The translations under genes and the position numbers were made by a program. From the NCBI RefSeq assembly GCF_016808095.1, contig NC_068979.1, forward strand, positions 26,021,460 to 26,085,459: DNA of 64,000 nucleotides, in the 5' to 3' direction. Source of the DNA: Vigna angularis (Eukaryota; Streptophyta; Magnoliopsida; Fabales; Fabaceae). Of this stretch, positions 57,018 to 64,000 are shown in pieces; the first letter of the stretch is position 1, and each line of letters opens with the position of its first letter. The notes beneath the pieces were generated by a model. It saw nothing but the letters and a program-made list of their open reading frames with translations, was not told where the DNA came from and made no database searches.

Positions 57018-60000
57018 ATGTTTTTCTCTGTGTCCATTTGTTCTTCTGCGGCATTGTCTTTGCCACTCAGATGCAATGCCAAAATCTCTTCTCCACGGGT
57101 TGATGTTGCTGCCGATGCCTTCCCTTCCTTTCTCCCCAGAGAAATGCACACCATTCAAGACCCTTCTGCCAGAAAATTCGCCATGCGGATTCAGAGGCTA
57201 CCTGTGCCTGTAAATATTTCATCTTTTTACTTTCTTCAGTTCCCTGCCTCTTCCTTTGATATTCTGCGTACTGTTTTTGCATCTTTCTTGTGTAAAGTTA
57301 AAAGGGTATCCGAATCTTTTGTTCCTTTCAAGTATAATGTGTTTTTATTTATACTTTTTTCTAGTTTAATAGAGTAAATCTATGTTTCTGGAAAACAAGT
57401 TATGTATCAAAGCTTTTGTAAACAAAGTGTTGACATTTGGAAGGATTTTATTTCTTTTAGTTCCCACAGTTTTCTGAACAAGCAATAGTTTTTTGGTTTG
57501 TGATGTGTGAACACCTCTTTGGAAAAGAAAAATCAAAATCTGTCGTGAAGATTTGCTTAAACCCATTTTTTCTTTGGTTTTTTCCATTTTTTATTTGATT
57601 TTTAATAAAGGTAAGCAAGCTTCTGGTATTATTTTTGTTGGATTTGAGATTTGCTTTAGTTTCTAATGGTTTTTGCAACGAAAACTTGTTGGGTGGAATT
57701 ATATTTGGAGAGGTGGAGGAGATTGGATGGGTTTGCATTTCTGGTCCCTAATGCTCGGTTCGACACTGCTGTGTTGTGGTCTATTGGAGTTTTTAATGTT
57801 ATTTCTGATTAATTCATGATTTTTTGGGTCCTTCGACACACTCCGGAGTTTCTTCTTGGCCAGGAATGAAAAATGTATGTACTTCTGGAATGTGTCTTTT
57901 ATTAAATAATTTGTTGTGTGACATTATTAATGGAAGTATTTTTCATTAGAAAATTATCTTCATTTCACTTGCTGAGATCTCTGATTTCCTCTGTTTAAAA
58001 CTTGTAACTAGTCCTAACTTTCTAAGCCTATGAATGTAGTAGATTTTTCTCTTATTTTTTGCTTGGACACAGTTTGATGCAGTCAACTAAAAGCTTCAGA
58101 AAGTTTTGACATAACTTTCAACACAGATTCTGGTTTTTGTTAATGGACACTGAACTCATAAGAATTGATCCATTCATGAATTCAGTTTCACTGTTTGTTC
58201 CACTATGATGCTTCTTACCTGCCACATTTGCATAGAGTACCAACCAGTGTGCCTCACATTCATATAACTGTCTGATTTAATTAGGTTAGGTTCTCAGAAA
58301 ATCCCATCATGAGTAGTTGTGTGAAGCCAATGGTGCAGAGCAAGGAAACTCCAGTTGTTCTTCTACATGGTTTTGACAGGTGCTCAAAATATGCAAGAGA
58401 CAAATTTATTTATGCATTTTATGCACAAGTTACCCCTGAAACTCATGCTGTGTTGTTATTCAGCTCTTGTTTAGAATGGAGATATGTCTTACCATTGCTT
58501 GAGGAATCTGGTATTGAGACCTGGGCCATTGACATTCTTGGTTGGGGTTTCTCTGATCTAGGTTTGGTTTTTATTACTTTGCCTATTGTATGTTATTACT
58601 TACCCTTTTGTTCATGACATTTTTAAGATGCTTTCTCCTCTTTTTTTTTTCTTCTTCTGTCCATCAGAAAAACTTCCTCCCTGTAATGTGGTATCAAAGC
58701 GTGATCACTTCTATCAGGTACTAATGTGTTAGTAAGTGTATATGTTGTATTGTATCCCCAACTCATAATTAAATCTGAAAAGTGAAACTCAGTTGGTGTC
58801 TGCACAGCTATAAGATGTAAATAAATCTGAAAAATCTGCTCCACCTAGTAAATTCTTTCCCTAAATTATCTAACTTTGTGAATTGAGTTGGGTTTGGAAT
58901 AAACTTAAATGGATTAGCTGTTGGAGTCTTATGGCTAGTTAATGTATTAGCAGTACAGGTAGTTAATGTATTAGTCATTGGAGTCTTATGGGTAGTTAAT
59001 GTGTTAGCTGTTTTTGTCTATTTTGAGTACAACAGTTATGTATATGTGAGTTTATAAATTGTATTGTTGATTGCATGAATAAGACAACAGCAACAGAAGT
59101 CAATCAGTTTATTCACATAGTAAATTTGTTGTCATCAAATTGGAGAAACATTTCAGATAAATTATAGGCTTTCACTAGTTCATCAACTATGGTCTAAGGA
59201 AATTAAATAAAGGATGCATTCAATAACTATAGTTTCTTTCTACATCTGTTTTTATTTCTTTGCATACTGTGTTGAGAGTGAAATGGATATTTATCTATGA
59301 CAGTTTTGGAAATACTACATCAGAAGGCCAATGACATTAGTTGGACCAAGCCTTGGCTCTGCTGTTGCCATTGACTTTGCTGTCAATTATCCTGAAGCTG
59401 TACGTACCATTCAATAATTTGACTTCTAAATACCCACCACGATCCATTTTGCAGAAGAGTTCTTCATCAAATGACTCTGGTGTCCTGTGGTCATTTATTT
59501 GCAGTTCATCTTTTCAGGTGGAGAAGCTTGTTCTGATTGGTGCTAGTGTATATGCAGAGGGAACTGGAAAACTGGCAACCTTACCCAGATCAGTAGCCTA
59601 TGCTGGGGTGAATATCTCTCCAAATTACTATATTATTATTAACACGGGAGATTAACAACAAAATCACACCAAACCCCATCTCTCTCTATGCAGTTTTTCT
59701 GCTTGTTTCTTTTGGCTCTTTATGATACAGAGTTTCATAATATGACATTTAACTTTTAGAAATGGCATCTTTGTTCCTTCATTTTGACTTAAATCAGTTG
59801 CTGTAGTTATGAGGAGATTTGGAATTTAAGGACTTTCATTAAATTACAACTCACCACTGTTGTTCTCTTGGATCAGGTTAATTTATTGAAGAGCTTTCCA
59901 TTACGCCTTTATGCCACCTATTTGACCTTCACAAACATTTCCTTCAGCGCTAGCCTTGATTGGACTAATGTAAGTTTTCTGATTCTAGAATTACAGCTTT

Positions 60001-62818
60001 ATTTGTTGTAACCTGGTATACATGTCCTTTTTATCCATTCTTTGCTTCACAATGGGTCATTCTTCAGTTTTTACTTTTGGATAATTCAGCATCACATGGT
60101 CAAGCACTTTGTACAGGATAGCAGAAAATTCTAACAAATATTACGAGCTGTCACTGTTATGAGCTGAAGATTACATGTCTATTGTGTGATCCTATGTGCA
60201 AGAACCTAAAAAAAAGAAATAGTAATAATAAATTTACATAGGAATTGTTGGTAAGATTGAGTCTTTGAAGGGTAGAAGAAAAAGAGATAAAGAAAGCTGG
60301 GGATGATGTCTTCAAGGCATGGCTAAGCACTTTCCTTTAGGTTGTGTCTTTCATGAATAGTTGATGTCTATTCATGCACTTATTCCATGAACATGAATGG
60401 TCACATCATTTTCTCTATCAGTAGAACATGTGTTGAAAATATGCCTTAATATCTTTAATTTGAAAATGAATTATTTAGTATTTTAGGAATATGTTTATTA
60501 AGGCAGGAGCAATGTTAAAAAACATGGCTAAATATCTTTTGTTTTAAATTGAACAATTTAGTCCCTTTTAGGAATTTTTTGTTTATGTTTCAAATCTTTA
60601 AGATGTTGAGTAGATTTGAAGATATTAATCTGTTTTCAAGATTAGGATGTTGTAAGTATTTAATTGTGTTACACTTTAGCTCTATAAATAGAGCCAAAGA
60701 ATAGAAGTTTAACAAGCTCCTTTTTGTAACATATTTTCTCTTTTCTAAACATAATTATTCTAACAAAAAACATCTCAACATGTTCCTAGATTCAAATGAT
60801 GTTAAGAAGCATTATATTTATAACCATTGGATTGAATCTAGAAAAGACAATTCATCATCTTGAATGAATCAAGAAAACCATTCACTTTGAATGAATGAAG
60901 ACAACTCTTTTATTTAAATGAAACATGATAAATTTTCATGTTCTGGAAATATCTCACATGAGAATTACATGTCTGGTATCTCAATAGTTATCCTCTTGTC
61001 AAGGGATCTCTTGTCTGTCCAAGGATATATGAGAAGATCCTTCACACAATGAGCTTCTCATAGTCTGAGTTTGAATGTGCAAGAATGAATAATGCTAACA
61101 GTTATCGTGTGTATTGCATAGGTTGGCCGGTTGCATTGTTTATTACCTTGGTGGAATGATGCTACTGTGGATTTTATGACAAGTGGTGGTTACAATGTTT
61201 CTCCTTTGATAGGAAAGGTATGTGAAGCTTTCCAAGTTGTTGATGAGTGCTTGCCTTATTTTTGTGTCATTTGAACTGAAGAAGTGGTTTAACTCACAGG
61301 GATACTTGGAACTGTTAATCTTCACCATGGAATGAGTCAATTTTTTATGCAATTGTTATTAATGAAATAAAAATGCTTCCTAAGGTCCACTTGACTATAA
61401 TTTCATGTTTTCTCTTGCAACTCTTTATATGTATATACATATATTGTAAGGAAAATGCATAAGATGATTAATTTTACATAGTTTTTTCAGTAAATTTTAG
61501 AACAAACATTTCTTAGATGGAGACTGTGAGCAAATTTATCTATTCATCTGTCAATATCATTTGAGCTTTGTCGGATTTAATGCTACAGCTTACATAAACC
61601 GGAATGTTTGGAAGGTTGTCTGCATTGTTTTGATTGCTGTTTGAAATTTTCTATTTTGACAATTTTTATTTTAAATTATGTAGACTTGTGCTAGACTAGA
61701 CTTGTAGGATTACAAGAGTAGTGTGTATTCTGAGCATACACACATTCATTTTATAATAGTATGTACAGGATGATTAAGGTAATAAAATAAATCACTACAT
61801 ATCTAATAAATATATCTTATATCCCTATTTAATCTGAACCTGATTAAATCATATCTTCAACAAGACTTATGATCAGAGCTATATTTTGCCAGAAAAACAA
61901 AGTAAAATTATGATTTTATTCATTAGGATGAAAATGGGCTTGGAAGACATGTGAGTTACATAGAAAGCTAAATATTGTTATGAGGTTAATGTAAGAAAAA
62001 ATAATTGTATATTATTGAAAATCTCATGTCGACTAGAGATAATTCAATTTACAATGTATAAGTGGGTGTAAACTTTATCTTACAAACTGGTTTCGTTGAT
62101 TTAGGCTTAAAGTCTGTTTCAAGTTGAACCACACCCTTATATTTTGCATAACACCAATGAGTCATGAATCAACTTATGTAAGAAACAACTTATGTAAGAA
62201 ACCTGATACCACCTAAGTCCAAAATCTTAAAGTAATAAGATATGGAGTTTTCTTCCTTATATGTTAACATTCCCATTTTTACTTAAGGTAGAACTTAAAC
62301 TCACTTGAATATCTAACAAATGGATGTCCAGGATGGAGTTCCATTCTTTATTAAGAAACTTGATATCATTCTCATTAAGATGTTTTGAATTTGTCTATCA
62401 GGTAAAGCAGAAAACACTGATAATATGGGGTGAAAATGACCGCATCATCAGCAATAAGTTTGCGGTGGTAAGTTACCCTGTGGCACTATTTTTCTAACAT
62501 TGTGATTAGCCAGAAATGTACAATATTTGTTTGACATGCTGGAAAGTAATGATCATGACTCATCTTGTTTCACTTTATTGGACTGCAAGGGAACACTATT
62601 CCATGCTAATATCATAACTGAAGTTTGCTTTTGAACTTTTTCACTTGCAGCAACTCCACTGTGAATTACCTGATGCAACAATTCGCCAAATACCCCATTG
62701 TGGTCATCTTCCGCATCTCGAAAGACCAGACTCTACCATCAAATTAATTGTTGAATTTGTGCAGAGAGAAGCTAAGCAATTGAATCCATATGCTGCACAA
62801 GTATCAAGATTGAACTGA
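57018..62818 (+). CDS. Plastid-targeted alpha/beta hydrolase (At5g39220/VTE7-like)
   Basis: Coding sequence: join(57018-57209, 58285-58379, 58464-58561, 58668-58717, 59304-59399, 59518-59607, 59877-59969, 61122-61217, 62402-62467, 62651-62818), 347 aa. ATG 57018 is the first that opens the frame; residues 1-33 are Ser/Ala-rich and basic like a chloroplast transit peptide. Alpha/beta hydrolase hallmarks follow: oxyanion loop LLHGFD (90-95), nucleophile elbow GPSLG with Ser161, acid Asp283 in WGENDR, and His311 in CGHLPHLERP. The triad is complete, so it is probably an active esterase-type enzyme. The sequence resembles the Arabidopsis At5g39220 group, which I recall as VTE7, linked to tocopherol synthesis; that assignment and the substrate are inference. 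The end of exon 1 is slightly uncertain: a donor six bases earlier would give a sequence two residues shorter, closer to relatives. Intron 7 has gained a solo LTR. Confidence 0.9.
58918..59012. repeat. Short tandem duplication in intron 4 of the hydrolase gene
   Basis: TTGGAGTCTTATGGxTAGTTAATGT occurs at about 58921 and 58978. A third partial copy (GTAGTTAATGTATTAG) lies between them. It is intronic and of no evident function. Confidence 0.6.
60431..60777. mobile_element. 347-bp solo LTR in intron 7 of the hydrolase gene
   Basis: It starts TGTTGAAAATATGCC and ends AACATCTCA. The perfect 5-bp duplication ACATG flanks it (60426-60430 and 60778-60782). A TATA-like CTCTATAAATAGAGCC at about 60681 on the plus strand suggests a plus-strand orientation with the promoter in the usual place, near the 3' part of U3. 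The size fits a Ty1/copia or TRIM-type LTR. It is intronic, so the gene remains open. Confidence 0.8.
61985..62260. repeat. Decayed LTR-like remnant in intron 8 of the hydrolase gene
   Basis: CATGTCGACTAGAGATAA, then TACAATGTATAAGTGGGTG, AGGCTTAAAGTC and CTGATACCAC resemble, in order, parts of a common plant copia LTR family ending near a tRNA-Met primer site. Ends and target duplication are not recognisable, so this rests on remembered motifs. Confidence 0.35.
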
Positions 62819-64000
62819 ATAAGAATTTCTCCTTAGTTTGGCAAAGAGCTACAACTGTGAAGTTAATTTGGCAAACCTGAAGGTTATAGAACTACAGAAC
62901 TGATTAAGAATTTCTCCTTCCCCATTTAGAGGAAGATAGTTCCTAAAGTAACATGACATTGTTAATATTATATGTCTCTTTCTTATATTCTCATTTTACA
63001 TATACTGATTGACTCTTCTGGGATTGAATTGTTTTCAATGATTAATATTATTCATGGTTCTAAGCTGCTTAGCACAATAGCATCATCTTTGATGATTTGG
63101 ATTATTTGGTAAGCTTTTTTTGTACTAATTTTCTGTTGAGCTTTCAAAATACACTAAACTGATGGACATTGATTTTGATGTTTTGAAAGCTTAACAAAGC
63201 GACTGAAAAAAAAACTCAGAAGTGAATTTGGACAAGTGATTTTCATGAATAATCATGATTTGGTAAGATTAAAGTGTTATTTTTTTTATAAGACATAATA
63301 AACACAACAGGACTATCACCCTAGAAAGCAACCCATGATATAAGCTTGTTATGGTGCTAACATGATTGGTAATTTGTTGATAGTGATAGAACAATATAAA
63401 ATTTATGAGTCTAGCATGTGTACCATTTATTCAATTATTATTCTCTGGCTAAGATGACATGACAATGATAGTGTTTTGTAGTCTAGTATCTAACTCCATA
63501 TAACTAAAATGAACCTGAGTTATAAATAGTAATGTTACTAGATTCAGTTTGATTAGTTTACATTTGTCAATTGAAATTGTTCTCAGTATTGCTTCTATTG
63601 GAGAAAATCTAGTGTTATTTTATTTTAGTTGGCTTTGTAATTTATAGACTTCTTAGTTAATGTAGTATAGAGTTAATTAACTTTTGAACATGACTATTAA
63701 ATTTATTATAAACTTGTGATTATAATCATATGATGTTTTAGAACAACCAATATGTAATGTTTTTCTTAAAATTTATTCCTTGTTAATGTTTTTAAGCTTA
63801 ATAGTTATCCAATAAATAATAGGTACCAAAATATTTATAAAATCACAAAATCCGACCAACCTATAGGGTAATATTTTTAGTCTAAAATCAAACCAAATCA
63901 CACCACAAACATCCTAAACAATTGATTGAGTATAGAATTTTGATTTACATATCTAATTAATCACAATTACCAACGATATACTTTTCTTATTATCTATTGT
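62819..64000. other. 3' flank of the hydrolase gene
   Basis: Probable 3'UTR for the first few hundred bases, including a short duplication (TAAGAATTTCTCCTT at about 62820 and 62906), then AT-rich DNA. No further gene recognised up to the window end. Confidence 0.5.

Overview
This is a window of plant nuclear genome. It has intron-split genes with GT-AG borders, AT-rich intergenic DNA full of (TA)n runs, and nested plant transposable elements. The repeat style (Tat/Ogre-type LTR motifs, CGAACG-rich LTRs) and the two intact genes suggest a legume, probably a Phaseoleae species such as Vigna or Phaseolus. That placement is inference from remembered repeat style, not a search result.

Left half (1-31514): a very young composite LTR retrotransposon array of the Ty3/gypsy Tat/Ogre type, lying on the minus strand. 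It holds three near-identical copies of an unusually long LTR: 1-5526 (cut by the window edge), 17744-24510 (6767 bp, complete) and 25847-31514 (truncated). Between LTR1 and LTR2 lies a 12.2 kb internal region. In element order it has a primer-binding site (17724-17741), a decayed gag (16889-12914), no recognisable pol, an intron-containing gene in antisense orientation (11528-12080), long non-coding repeat tracts, a 50-bp hairpin tandem array and the polypurine tract (5527-5542). The antisense gene splices cleanly into a 152-residue WUSCHEL-related homeobox (WOX) protein with a homeodomain, a WUS-box-like LLNLFP and a C-terminal EAR-like LSL motif. It also has a TATA box and a 5'UTR intron. 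Between LTR2 and LTR3 only 1.3 kb of internal sequence remains.

Middle (31515-44200): the retrotransposon abuts a mosaic of gene fragments from unrelated genes: an adenine phosphoribosyltransferase (APRT), a bHLH10/89/91-type transcription factor with two stop codons, and one exon of the Arp2/3 subunit ARPC1. These lie upstream of a CACTA-like transposon end at 35416, which suggests a Pack-CACTA element. Beyond it is AT-rich DNA with several (TA)n runs and a 1143-bp non-autonomous Mutator-like element (38074-39216) with ~200-bp inverted repeats and a perfect 10-bp target duplication.

Right half (44200-64000): two apparently intact genes on the plus strand. The first is a ureide permease (UPS family; CDS 45427-48507, 7 coding exons, 408 aa). 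The second is a plastid-targeted alpha/beta hydrolase (CDS 57018-62818, 10 exons, 347 aa) with a complete Ser-Asp-His triad. A 2574-bp solo LTR with a GTTTG target duplication lies between them (49137-51710). A 347-bp solo LTR with an ACATG duplication sits in an intron of the hydrolase gene. The two genes have no evident pathway link. No tRNA, rRNA or CRISPR locus was seen.
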